Positions 11,077-22,250 of a stretch of DNA of 64,000 nucleotides are shown here, one piece after another. The stretch comes from Ananas comosus (taxonomy: Eukaryota > Streptophyta > Magnoliopsida > Poales > Bromeliaceae): the NCBI RefSeq assembly GCF_001540865.1, contig NC_033629.1, forward strand, positions 6,140,033 through 6,204,032. Direction: 5' to 3'. Position 1 is the first letter of the stretch, and the number at the start of each line of letters is the position of its first letter. The translations under genes were made by a program, and so were the position numbers. The notes beneath the pieces were generated by a model. That model was not told the DNA's origin. It made no database searches and saw only the letters and a list, made by a program, of their open reading frames with translations.

Positions 11077-13377
11077 TGTCACGCCCCGAGTTCACAACGG
11101 AAGACTACGGGATGCTAACAGACCCACGAAATGGAGAGAGTTTTCCCTGTCCGAACGAAGCGGCAAAAATATCAAACAGTTTTCGAGAATTACAAGAAAC
11201 TATCGGGCACAATACAAGTATTAAAAGGAGTCATGAAAAGCCAAAAGACGAGTAGCAGAGCACTATACATAAGCTGAACCACCGAACAACAAGAAACTAG
11301 TAGTAAGATACATAAATTCACACCCAAAATCAAGTACAAGCAAATGGTCCTGGCCTGCGCCAGTCTAAAGAAAAGTACGATGGCTCACTATCTGGAAGTC
11401 TGCTACAGATAAGTATACTGGTAGGGTGGCTAACTAGGCGCAATCCCCTTACCTCGCTCAACTGATGGTGCACCTATCCCTGAAAAAGGAGACCACAAAA
11501 GGGCGTGAGAACTACTAATAGCAGTTCCCAGTGGGTACGGTCGGCGACGACAACGACCTTCCCACTAGGTCTAAAAGCAAAAGTAACTAAAAGAGCGGTA
11601 ACTAGGAAAAGAAAACAGAGTAACACTAAATCGTAGTGCAAGGTAAGAACTCCACATATAGAGAAGTACACAGTAAACTGAATGCAGAGGACTAACAAGA
11701 ATTCAACTAGTATTATAGATATTCACCGCATATAGTAAATATGAAAGCAATGTACTGATTACTAGTGAAATCATAGGATAGAATATCAATGCAGTTATAC
11801 AATTATAACTCTACAAATCAAGTTATCTTTGTTTGGCCATTAGAATAAGAAAATATAGTCCTGAAACCCAATCACCATGACCGACTCATAGGTCCGGTCA
11901 AGCCTGCGCCTGCCTAGTGCGCGGACACACTCCCGCAGGTCTGACGGCGACCCCTAGGCTACTGTCTCAACTATCACTGGCCAGCATCCGGAGCGGCACT
12001 CGAGGGGAGATGGCATCTGCAGGCTATAATCTATAATCACGAGAAACTGCACCTACTATAATCAACTCAAAACGTCAAAAGAGCTAGTTACACCTATCTT
12101 AACTCAATATCAAATGCCCAAGAAGAATAGGTGATGCATAATGTGATCAACGCAAGAGAGTAATAACAATCTGGTAGTATCTTTCAAATGCTATAACGAG
12201 TCACAATAGCTAGGCTTATATTCATACTCATGCTCTAAATCATGTCTTGATACTGAATTTCATATTCGCGCTTCAATTTTCACACAATGAGGACCAATGA
12301 AAAGTAGACATATGTGCAAGTTTAGTTTCATGTGAGGATCGATAAAAAGTATTTAACTTGTGCCAAAATAGACATAAGAGGAAATTCGCCGTTTTCGGCA
12401 ACTCGGAACCCACCTCGACTTGCTATGTCAACTCAGGTAAAAGGAATGCTACACGCGACCCTTCTCACGATTGCCCGAAAATACTACACACGACGAAACA
12501 TTTCGAATTACAATCAACGAACTAAGATTTCCAATAGAGCTCAATTCACGTAATTTGAACATCAATACCTTAAATTGCGCCTAAATGGAAATGTATAGCA
12601 CCCTAATTCATGCTCTCGGACACCCTGCGAGTATCAATTGCAATTTAGAAAAGCGAATTATGCCAATTGAAACACTCGATCCACTTCATTCTTCCCCTTC
12701 ATGCATACTATTCCCTTTCTTTTCTTTTCTTTCCATCTCTTTCTCTCTTGAATTCTCTCTTTCTTTCCTTCTCTTCTTTCTTTCTTCTTCTTCTTTCTTC
12801 TCTTCTTTTTCTTTCTTTTTTTCCTTGCTACCCCTGCAGCAGCAGCAATTTGCTGCTGCTGCTGGGCAGCTTGCAGCAGCAGCTGCTGCTACTGCTGCTG
12901 CAGTACTTTACAGCAGCTTGCTGCTGCTGCTAAAGTACCCGCAGCAGCGGCAGGGCAGCAAAGCTGCAGCAGCAAGAAGAGAGGGGAAGGAAAGGAAGAA
13001 GAGAAGAAGAAGAGAAAAAGAAAGGGAAAAGGGAGGAAAGAAGAATGGAAAGGGAGAAAGAAAAAAAATACCTTCAATCTTTTCTTCTTCTTCTTCTTCT
13101 ACTACTTCTCTCTATCTCTCTCTCTCTCTCATTTCCTTTCTCTTCTTCTCCAGGCTGAGGAAATGAGGGGAAAGGGATAAGGATGGATTTAGTGGAATTC
13201 CACTAAGTTGCCCATTTGCATCTTAGTCCAAAATTTTTGCTATTTGCAATATGGCCCTCATAATAAAATGTTGGCCCAAATCATCCGTTTTCGCGTCAAT
13301 TTCACGCCAAAACGGTTTCACCTCATTTCCACCCTCCTTCTCACACCTACACAGGTGACAAAAGTCCGTATCTTACA
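11077..13377 (-). repeat. 3' LTR of E1
   Basis: TG...CA ends: on the - strand it starts TGTAAGATACGGAC (13377) and ends CGGGGCGTGACA (11077). It aligns along its length with 23956-26348. A block present at about 24890-24935 in the right LTR is missing here. Frames at 12585-13166 are low-complexity products of the CAG/CTG and Pu/Py tracts, not genes. Confidence 0.92.
12711..13150. repeat. Pyrimidine / CAG-CTG / purine fold-back tract in the left E1 LTR
   Basis: A pyrimidine-only stretch (about 12711-12832) is followed by alternating GCAGCAG and CTGCTG blocks (12834-12966), then a purine-only stretch (12967-13070) and a second pyrimidine stretch with CTCTCTCT. The first pyrimidine arm is complementary to the purine arm, with the CAG/CTG blocks forming a self-complementary centre. 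The strand could fold into a hairpin of several hundred bases. Confidence 0.75.
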
Positions 13378-13390
13378 TCCTCCCCTCCTT
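13378..13390 (-). other. Polypurine tract of E1
   Basis: On the - strand AAGGAGGGGAGGA directly abuts the LTR start TGTAAG, the expected second-strand primer. GAGGACGAAAC lies just upstream, as in related elements. Confidence 0.85.
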
Positions 13391-13634
13391 AAAAAAGTTT
13401 CGTCCTCGAAACAAACAAACTTACTCAGGAAGCTCAGAAAATAAAAAGGGATAGCGCTCCCGCATCTTATATTCAAGTTCCCATGTCGCCTCCCTTTCGT
13501 CATGATTGCTCCAATGTATCTTCACGTAGGGGATGACTCGGTTTTGTAGCTTTTTCTCCTGGCGCGCTAGAATTTGCATCGGTCGCTCTTCATATTTCAA
13601 ATCCTCTGCTAAATCCAAAGAAGAGTAATCGATC
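13391..13634 (-). pseudogene. C-terminal end of E1 pol (after the C2 insertion)
   Basis: Encodes the tail of the gypsy polyprotein, including KYEERPMQILARQEKKLQNR, then WSNHDEREATWELEYKMRER and a terminal stop. This is the chromodomain-like end of Del/Tekay integrases. The codons before it are at 16492-16530, on the other side of solo LTR C2. The join ..HVI plus D..SSLDLAED.. is explained by the CGATC target duplication. The stretch 13529-13634 is repeated after the N at 13713. Confidence 0.8.
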
Positions 13635-13897
13635 TGTCACGCCCCGAGACCGATGCCAATTTGGCCCGACCCGAGCACGTCAAACAGACGCCGAACGGAC
13701 AGAGTTTTCCCTNGGGGATGACTCGGTTTTGTAGCTTTTTCTCCTGGCGCGCTAGAATTTGCATCGGTCGCTCTTCATATTTCAAATCCTCTGCTAAATC
13801 CAAAGAAGAGTAATCGATCTGTCACGCCCCAAGACCGATGCCAATTTGGCCCGACCCGAGCACGTCAAACAGACGCCGAACGGACAGAGTTTTCCCT
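13529..13897. repeat. 184-bp direct duplication across a single N (probable assembly artefact)
   Basis: 13529-13712 and 13714-13897 are the same sequence at offset 185, with one visible difference (CCCCGAGACC against CCCCAAGACC). The unit contains both the pol end and the first 78 bp of LTR C2, so it crosses a transposon junction. That is what two overlapping contig ends abutted at an N would give. Confidence 0.85.
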
Positions 13898-16491
13898 GTC
13901 CGCCCAAGGCTCATCACACGTACATTTTCATCAATAGAGAAAAGCACTAGCGGAAACATACATAAACGGCTTACACGAGGGTAAGCAATAGCCATTAGTG
14001 AAAGAATAAGGAAACTAAACATTCACAAGTAATATGATTCATTTTAGATCATATACATTGCATTCATCTAGTAATTTATCGAATTCTTACATTCATTACA
14101 TCATTTCATCATTTCTTTCTTACATCACGTTTACCTCAAAATAAGCTTTACATTTTTTTTTTTTCCTTACATCATTTACCATCATGTACAAAAGATGATC
14201 ATAGGGTACTTTACTACGAAATGAAATCCAACTTTGGTGGCCTCTGACTAAGGCGCGATACCTTTACCTCGGTCGCTCGCCGGCTCGCTCGGTCTCGGCT
14301 CTGTGGAAATAGTGGGGTGAGAACTACAACAAAGTTCCCAGTGGGTTCGGCCTCAACATCACCGACTTTCCCACTAGGACTAACTCAGGCATAATAGAAA
14401 GGATAAGCAGGATATAGTAACCAATCTATAACATGATGCTAATATGCCTGAACAAATAGCAAGAAGTATGCTCAACATTAAATATATGCAAATTATGCAA
14501 ACTCATTAGTTCTTTGACTTTACTTTGTACTTTGTTCTTTATTCTTTGCTCTTTGTTCTTTGTTCTTTAATCTCAAGGCTAACCCGGAGGTTTCGCCACA
14601 TCAACTTGCTTCACATTAAGTCCATCATCGCAGGAACTCACCAGCTAGGACCGTCCTTACGGGTCTACTCCAACCCGGATGCATAACTCCGGAGCGCATC
14701 GCCCGAGGGGGAGCGACCGCCCTCGAGCACGGAACTCATAGCAAGTATGATCATATCCTTAACTCAAAGAATTTATAAGTTCAATCATGACTTTACACTA
14801 GCTCTAGTGTTCTTTACATCACTTTATGTTGCAAACTCATGCAATTACATTCTTTACATTTCTTTACTCTTGCTAACTCTAGCATTCTTGTTCTTTACAA
14901 TACTTGTTCTTATTTGCCCCACTTTACTTTACTTTACACATTGTCATTTTCATCATTCTTTTCATCACTTTGGTTCTTTGTATCACACTAACTCTAGTGT
15001 TCTTTATTTTACACTTTCAAATGCCACTCGATCTATGTCATGTGCCACTCGGTTCTTTTGCTCACTTTGGGTGCTCACATTTTCTCTCATGCATACATCT
15101 AGGGTTTTGACATTATTAGGTTCTCAACCATCTCATTATGCAAGTTGTGCTCACAATCATGCAATCATCATATTTCATCATTACTTTCCCCTAATATGCA
15201 TGCAACAATATATAGAACATATGCTCAAAGAATGACACATTAGGCATAGAGAGAATTTCAATGAGGTTGAGAAGCACCACCCACCTCGTAGGCTTTCAAA
15301 GGTGCTCCGACAATTTTCTTGGGATTTTTAGATGCTTCGTTCTTTACCTGCGGCAAAACGAACCCTTATTAGGCCATTCTGCTCATAACTTTACTTTGAC
15401 TTTTCGTAACGTTAATCCGAGCGCACCAACGCGTCGGAAATACCCCCAATTAGGTTTCTAGAGGGTCAATTGCACTTAGAAACCCTCATGAGCAAAAGCC
15501 CCAATTTGGTGCCCTAGCTTCAATGTATATCAAAACCTAGGGTTTGATCTCAAAGAAAAGCAAAAGTAGCTTCATTACACTCTAATTAGTCCATTAGAAC
15601 CATTCTTAGGCTTTCCAAAACCCTAGTTTGGATTTCACCATGAGAGGTGGTCCAAGCTTACCTCTATAGCAAATCTAGGTTTTGATCTCTTTAGAAGCAA
15701 AAGAAAGCTTCAAGACTCTTCAAATACTTTCTTAAAACCATTTCCAAGTTAATCCAAACCCTAGTTTGGAATTTAGCATGAGAAGGGGCAAGGCTTACCT
15801 TTAAACTTGCTCCTTTTCCAAGCTAGAGAAGGAGAGGAGAGGTTTTCTTCACTTCCTCTTCTTCTTCTCCTTTTTCTTCTCCTTCTTTTCCCTCCTTTCC
15901 TTGTCTTCTTCTTCTCCTTCTTTGTCTTCTAGAGAGAGAGAAAGAGAGAAGAGGGTGTGAGAGGGAGTGGAATGAGGGGAGAAGCCCCTTAGCCCACTAA
16001 CATAGCTCAATGGGTTGCAAAAATGCAATAAAACCCCTCAACTTTCACTTTAATGCACTGCCCGTACTGGGCAGTTCGCGCAGGCAGAGACCGGTCTCCC
16101 CGAGCAGGGACCGGTTCCCGAACGTCCACCCTGCGCAGCCAGAGTCGCTGCGCGCGATGCGACCGGTCTCTCTCTGATGGGACCGGTCTCTGGGGGATCG
16201 GTCTCTCAGACAGAGACCGGTTCCCGAGAGCTAATCTTCCAGGACTTAGCCGATTTTTCGGCTGTCTCATTTCATACGCGTTCGGGGACCGGTCTCTCCC
16301 ACTAGGGACCGGTCCCCGAGAGCTCAAAATCTGCAGTTTTGTAGAATTCGATTCTTTAGCTCTCGAAAACCTTCCACAACTCGCTTTTACTCATCTTAAC
16401 ACCTTCGAACTTTCCGAAGTGTACCATCCTCGCACTTTGGTCAATTTGACTAAAGTTCGATATTTATTCTCCGAATTTTCGGTATATTACA
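13820..16491 (-). repeat. Solo LTR C2 inside E1 pol
   Basis: TG...CA ends (start TGTAATATACCG at 16491, end GGGGCGTGACA at 13820). TSD CGATC lies at 13815-13819 and 16492-16496. No internal region, so a solo LTR of 2672 bp. It matches C1 block by block (10397-11076, 26349-26926, 44195-45531). It includes an ACCGGT array near the 5' end and a CT-rich leader around 15840-15960. Confidence 0.93.
16090..16313 (-). promoter_or_regulatory. ACCGGT palindrome array in LTR C2 (ACCGGTCTC style)
   Basis: Seven exact ACCGGT sites (16090, 16110, 16162, 16182, 16217, 16288, 16308), mostly as GGGACCGGTCTC. They lie 180-400 bp from the LTR start. C2 shares this style with A2 rather than with its own family member C1. 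Confidence 0.55.
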
Positions 16492-17131
16492 CGATCACAT
16501 GCGTAGGGTCGAAAACATACTTCCTCAGGGTTGACACGTGAAAGACATCGTGAACACCGGAAAGTCTAGGTGGCAAAGCAATACGGTAGGCCACTGGTCC
16601 AATTCGCTCCAAAATCTCGAAAGGACCAATATAACGCGGGCTCAATTTTCCTCGCAATCCAAATCGGTATATACCCTTTGACGGCGAAACCTTTAGAAAA
16701 ACGTGATCTCCCACCTGAAACTCAAGGTCTCGTCGTCGAGTATCTGCATAGCTCTTTTGTCGACTTTGAGCTGCCAAAATATGTTGTCGTGCCAGCTTTA
16801 CCTTTTCTTCTGTTTCCATCAAAATGTCTGGGCCCAAAGTCTTTCGTTCACCCACGTCACTCCAATATAAGGGAGATCGACATCGACGTCCATATAATGC
16901 TTCGAATGGAGCCATCTTGATACTCGACTGATAACTATTATTGTATGCAAACTCCACCAATGCCAAATGTCGATACCATCCGCCTCCAAAATCAAGAACA
17001 CAGGCCCTCAACATGTCTTCAAGTATTTGGATTGTCCTCTCGATCTGGCCATCAGTCTGTGGGTGAAACGCAGTGCTGAAGTGGAGCTGAGTCCCCAAGG
17101 CGGTCTGTAGACTTTTCCAAAAGTGTGACAC
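16492..17131 (-). pseudogene. E1 integrase, core end and GPY/F region
   Basis: Reads from VSHFWKSLQTALG through FHPQTDGQIERT (catalytic Glu of D,D-35-E), EFAYNNSYQSSIKMAPFEAL, YGRRCRSP, then RDLEFQVGDHVFLKVSP and GKLSPRYIGPFEIL (GPY/F module) to HVSTLRKYV. It is open for about 200 codons. Its upstream half is at 19640-20440, separated by solo LTR A3 (TSD GACAC at 17127-17131), and its downstream end is at 13391-13634, separated by C2. Had it not been split, it would be a well-preserved integrase C-terminal half. Confidence 0.9.
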
Positions 17132-19634
17132 TGTCACGCCCCGGGACCTAGCGGAAGCCCGCCCGGCACGTGCCCAGACCCGCCATACGTCTAAAACATA
17201 TAAGGCGTCTAAAAACAACAATAATAAAAGCAATAATAAAAGGCATCTAGGAGTATCAGAGCATAATAAATATCTAAATACAACAACAAGGGATAAGGAT
17301 AAACTGTAAATCCGCTAAATAAAACATAAAGGTGATACAAGGAGATCCCAGATACAAGTGCTATAGGTAGATACATAGGTGGTCTCTATACATGGATATA
17401 AAAACCTCTCACTCTCTCAACTACAAAGGAAAGAGTAAACCACCTAGGCAAAGTACCGCTCCTCGCTAGCTAGCTAAGCGATCCCCTTGCCGCGATCCCG
17501 TGCCTCCGCCGGTGCCGAAGGCTCTGAAAAGTAAACCATAAAACAGGGGCGTGAGAACTATTAAAAATAGTTCCCAGTGGGCAATTACTGACTTCAGTGA
17601 ATGCACCACAAGGCCCAAAGCTACAAAAGATGTCAGTGACTATAAAAGTAGAAAGCGAAAGGTAAGTAAAAATGTAACTTACTACAACATGATATCTCTA
17701 CTTAGCATAAATAGCATAAGTATGAAAGCAACTATGCATGAAGTAAAAGTCTCCAACTATCATAATGTTCACAATGCGAAATAGTAAAGTTCCGTTGTTT
17801 ACTATTCTAGTCAATGTCCAAGTAGTACACTAAGTCATCATCTGTCCACATGTCATAATGAATACTCAAAGTCAAATCTGAAGAGACCCACCCGAAGGCT
17901 GTCTATGGCCCTGAGACCCACCCGTAGGCTGTCTGGCCGGTGCCGAGCCTAATGGCCCCGTGGTAGTCATCATCCCCACCCTAGGAATGAGCCTGGCCCA
18001 CGGCAATCCACTTCGGCGCCTAATCCCGCACGGCGAATATGAATCGCGATGGCTATCTCCGGAGTGCCGGCTTGTAGGGAGCGACCCTCACAAGCATGTG
18101 CGAATGAGCACAATGGCAAGTAGTCAAACGATCTGTCACAAGTACCAAGTCCTCATGTCTAATAACATGGAATATATGTCACCAATCTCATAGGCCTATC
18201 CCTTATGTCATCATGTCTCTAACATGGAATATAGCAGATGTGTAGTGGCCTATCAATATGTCTCTATATTGCAGTTTCATAATTCTCTCGGCCAAGTGCC
18301 TCTTTATAACACTATGGCTCATTTTGTCCCAACATGGATACTAAGTTCAAGCACTTGTAATTCTAGTCAAAATCGAAGCAAGAAACTTGATTTCCTACCA
18401 TCTCATAGAATGTTCGCCGCATGCATGTTAACAAAGCACATTGTCTCTCTCTACTATATAGAGTAAATTTTCTTGATGCATAACATATGAGTTCTAAGCA
18501 TTCCAAAAATTCTCATAAATGCTACTAAACATGAATATGCATGAACTTATGGTAAGTGAAAGCATTTAACCGCATAGGAGGAATTTCCTCCCATTTCAAA
18601 GAAGCCAAACCCACCGATGACAACGAAACTCCTCGTTTGCTCCAACGAGGGCGTCCACCACACTCCTAGTACCCTAAAGGTACAAAAACATGTGTCATCT
18701 AGTCGAAACGAATGTCGCTAAGATCAATCAATAAGCTATTCAAGCATAGGTGAGGAAAACTCACCTCCAAAGCAAAGATCTCCTCTAAAGCTCCAAAAGA
18801 GAGCTAGAATCCTTCCAATCCAAGTCAAAGGAAGATTCTAATCCACTCAATCTAGCTTCAAAAGCCCTAGATTCAAAATGCCCAAATTAAACCCTAAAAA
18901 ACCTCATTCTAGGGTTTCAACACAAAGAAGCCAATAAAAATCTAATCTAGAGGGAGATAACAAGTTGCTTACCTCTTAGAAGCTTCAAACCAAGCTCTAA
19001 ATGCTCTAAGTCCAAAGAGCTCACCTCAATCAAGCCTCAAACCCAAGCTCCTAGCTCCAACAATGGGGGAGAAGTCTCTAGCCAAGCAAAAAGGGAGTTT
19101 AATCTCTTAAAACCCCAACCAAAATCAAAGAAATCACAAAGGAAGGTGTGGAGGGCTTCCTCACCTTTCTCCCTGCAGGTTCCAAGCTCAGGGGATACCC
19201 TAGGGGCGTCGGGTTACTAATAGAAGGCTACAAACGCGAAAAACCCCCTGCAGTTCCATTCTGTGCAAAACTGCCTCCTTGTACCGGTACACGGGCTCTT
19301 GTACCGGTACAAGGCCGACGAAATTACAAACCCGAGGCTCGGGTTGCTGGGTCTGCGGCTCTGTACCGGTACAAGCCCGATGGCTGTACCGGTACAACCA
19401 TCAACCTTGTACCGGTACGAGACCAACCTTGTTCCGGTACAAGCTCTGCTGCAGGCTACCCGAGAGCTGACCAAGATACAATCATTTTGGGCTTTGGTGC
19501 AAGGCTTAAACCACAATTCTCGGGACTCGAACCATAGGTCGGAACACTGTGAACGACCCACCAGAAAGTCTGAAAAAGTTCAGAACATAGTCAATCACTC
19601 GAACCCCACAATTTGTGAGGTCCAGTGCGTCACA
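17132..19634 (-). repeat. Solo LTR A3 inside the E1 integrase
   Basis: Start TGTGACGCACTGGACC (19634), end CCCGGGGCGTGACA (17132), TSD GACAC at 17127-17131 and 19635-19639, no internal region. Length 2503 bp. It shares its termini with A1 and its body with A1 and A2. The insertion falls directly after the DTRFVS codons of the integrase. Confidence 0.93.
19283..19436 (-). promoter_or_regulatory. ACCGGT palindrome array in LTR A3 (TACCGGTAC style)
   Basis: Five exact sites (19283, 19303, 19365, 19388, 19411), nearly all as GTACCGGTAC, plus a TCCGGT variant near 19433. They lie 200-350 bp from the LTR start. The style matches C1, not A2. Confidence 0.55.
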
Positions 19635-20440
19635 GACACAAACCTCGTGTCTCTATTAGATACAATCGAAGTCGGTACTCCATGGAGTCTCACTATCTCA
19701 TCAATATATATCTGAGCGAGTCTCTCCCTAGAACAAGTCCTGTGAACTGGAATACAATGTACCGATTTCGTCAATCTATCAACTATTACCAAATAGCATC
19801 ATGTCCGCCCTGTGAGCGTGGCAATCCTAGCACAAAATCCATAGTAATCATATCCCACTTCCAAATAGGGATTGGGAGATTCTGAAGTTTGCCTGCAGGA
19901 AGTCGATGTTCTGCCTTTACTTGCTGGCAAGTCAAACATTGTGCTACATATCTTCCAATATCCCTCTTCATTCCTGGCCACCAATAATGTGTTTTCAAAT
20001 CACGATACATTTTTGTTCCTCCAGGATGAACTGCGTAAGGAGAGCTATGCGCCTCTTTCAAAATCTCTTCACGGAGTGCCGCATCTCCAGGTACATACAA
20101 GCGATCACGAAATCGAAGAATCCCTGAGGTATCAACACTATACCCCCTGCCTGACCAGCCTCAAAAGTTGATCTAATTTTTGCTAGTTGTGAGTCTTCAC
20201 TCTGCTTCTTCCTAATCTTATCCATTAAAGTGGGCTGCAAGACCAAGGACATAAGTCTAGCCGAGATCCCTGGGGCTACAACCTCTAGCTCTAGTCGTCG
20301 CATCTTCTCTAATAGCGGCGCTTGCTTGGTAATCAACAAACTCAGGTTCTCCACAGCTTTGCGACTCAAGGCATCTGCAACCACGTTGGCCTTTCCAGGG
20401 TGATAGAGGATAGTTACATCATAATCTTTTAACAACTCTA
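19635..20440 (-). pseudogene. E1 RNase H-integrase linker, integrase zinc finger and core start
   Basis: Encodes the linker ([16 protein letters not shown]), then [12 protein letters not shown], the HHCC zinc finger (H..H..CLTCQQVK) and the first core motifs ([24 protein letters not shown]). A frameshift near 20100-20160 separates the first two parts. One G appears missing near 19788, just before the VIVDRL motif. The core is then cut by A3 at 19634. Confidence 0.88.
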
Positions 20441-21773
20441 GCCAACGACGCTGTCTCAGATTTAATTCTTTCTAAGTGAATAAGTACTTGAGACTCTTGT
20501 GGTCAGTGTAAATTTCACAATGCTCTCCATATAAATAATGACGCCACATTTTCAACGCAAACACCACAGCAGCGAGCTCCAAATCATGAGTAGGATAGTT
20601 TTTTTCATATTCCTTTAGTTGTCGTGAAGCATAAGCAATTACCTTGCCATGCTGCATCAATACACAACCTAACCCATTGCGCAAGGCGTCACTATAAATT
20701 ACGAATCCTTCCCCCATTATAGGGAGGGCAAGAATCAGGGCTGTCATCAACCTAGTCTTCAGCTCTTCAAAGCTCCTTTGACATTCCTCACTCCATATAA
20801 ACTTAAATCCCTTTCGGGTCAAACGTGTGAGAGGAGCGAAAAGCTTCGCAAAGCCCTCCACAAATCGACGGTAGTAGCCGGCCAGTCCAAGAAAGCTCCG
20901 CACCTCTGTAACTGTCGTTGGTCTGGGCCAATCCTGAATAGCTTCAACCTTCATCGGGTCAACTGCAATACCCGTTGCGGAGATCACATGGCCCAAAAAG
21001 GCTACTTCTTGAAGCTAAAATTCACATTTTTTCAATTTTGCATACAACTTCTTTTCTTGCAAAATCTGGAGGACAAGCCTTAAATGCTTCTCGTGTTCAA
21101 CATCACTTCGAGAATATATCAGAATATCATCAATAAAGACCACCACAAATTGATCCAAAAATGGTTTAAACACTCTATTCATCAAATCTATAAATGCAAC
21201 GGGGGCATTCGTCAAGCCAAATGGCATCATAGTGAACTCATAGTGCCCATAGCGCGTCCTAAAGGCTATCTTCGGTACATCCTCTATCTTTATCTTCAAT
21301 TGGTGGTATCCAGATTGCAGATCAATTTTAGAGAAAACGCAGGCTCCTTACAACTGATCAAAAAGGTCATCGATCCGTGGCAACGGATACTTATTCTTGA
21401 TAGTCACTTTATTCAGCTCTCTGTAGTCTACACACAGTCGAAGTGAACCATCCTTCTTCTTTACAAATAGTACCGGTGCTCCCCAGGGTGACACGCTCGG
21501 TCGCACAAATCCTTTATCCATTAGATCCAACAACTGTGCTTTTAGTTCTCGCAGCTCAGCCGGTGCCATCCTATAAGGTGCTTTCGAGATTGGCGTAGTT
21601 CCTGGTACTATGTCAATCACAAATTCTATCTCCCGATCCGGTGGCATACCCGGTAGCTCCAGCGGAAAAACATCTGGAAACTCCCGGACTACCGAGATGT
21701 CCTCAAGCCTCGATACAGCAGTAGGCACCTCCACCACAGTTGCCAAAAAGGCCACACACCCACGACTCATCAT
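20441..21773 (-). pseudogene. E1 reverse transcriptase and RNase H
   Basis: RT motifs in order: [57 protein letters not shown], the catalytic FIDD near 21126-21137, and GHVIS. RNase H follows with [16 protein letters not shown]-equivalent THDLELAAV, and [10 protein letters not shown] at the end. All pieces lie in one reading frame. It is broken only by in-frame stops at 21348-21350 (TAA for an expected CAA), 21015-21017 (TAG for an expected TGG) and 20472-20474 (TAG where A1 has CAG). It is inactive as it stands but little decayed. Confidence 0.92.
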
Positions 21774-22250
21774 CTATCTCGCCCGAGAAGTGGGGACCGT
21801 CGTGGCAAAAATAGTACTCTGACAACCCTTATACACAAACTTCTCCTGTCCTGGCTCGCGAAAAACTACAGTTCTCGCCCCGCAATCAATAGTCGCATAA
21901 TAGCGAGTGAGCCAATCCATCCCTAACACAACATCAAAATCCCGTAGCTGTTTTAGGACCAAAAGGTCCGCAGGCATAATCCAGCGATCTAACTGAACTG
22001 GGCAAGATCGACAACACTCATCGACATACAATGTATGCTCAGGAATATGTACTTCACATGAAAGTGTCAACAACTCATACTCCAACCCATGCAATAGTGC
22101 AAACGCTCGACTCACAAAAGAATGTGATGCACCAGTGTCAAATAAAGTACGAGCTCTAATCCTAAAAATCAAAGTAATACCTGCAACCACCGTATCCGCC
22201 GCAGATGAATCCTCAACCTGTGCTGCATAAACTCGTCCACTCGATGCTGG
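21774..22250 (-). pseudogene. E1 aspartic protease domain
   Basis: Retropepsin-like active site FDTGASHSF (DTGA codons near 22128-22139), followed by the DVVLGMDWL and GARTVVFREPG motifs typical of gypsy proteases. It is in the same frame as gag upstream and RT downstream; a TAG at 21774-21776 separates it from RT. Confidence 0.88.

Noticed and set aside
10552..11082. 176-codon frame on the - strand
   Set aside because: Lies antisense in the U3/leader of LTR C1 and ends at the E1 junction. No motif.
12585..13166. 193-codon frame with serine/phenylalanine and alanine/glutamine runs (and 25508-26177 in the other LTR)
   Set aside because: Product of pyrimidine, CAG/CTG and purine tracts within an LTR. 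It runs opposite to the element and has no domain.
16487..17233. A single 248-codon gene starting at 17233
   Set aside because: Its first 35 codons lie in solo LTR A3. Only the part below 17131 is integrase, so the frame crosses a transposon junction by chance.
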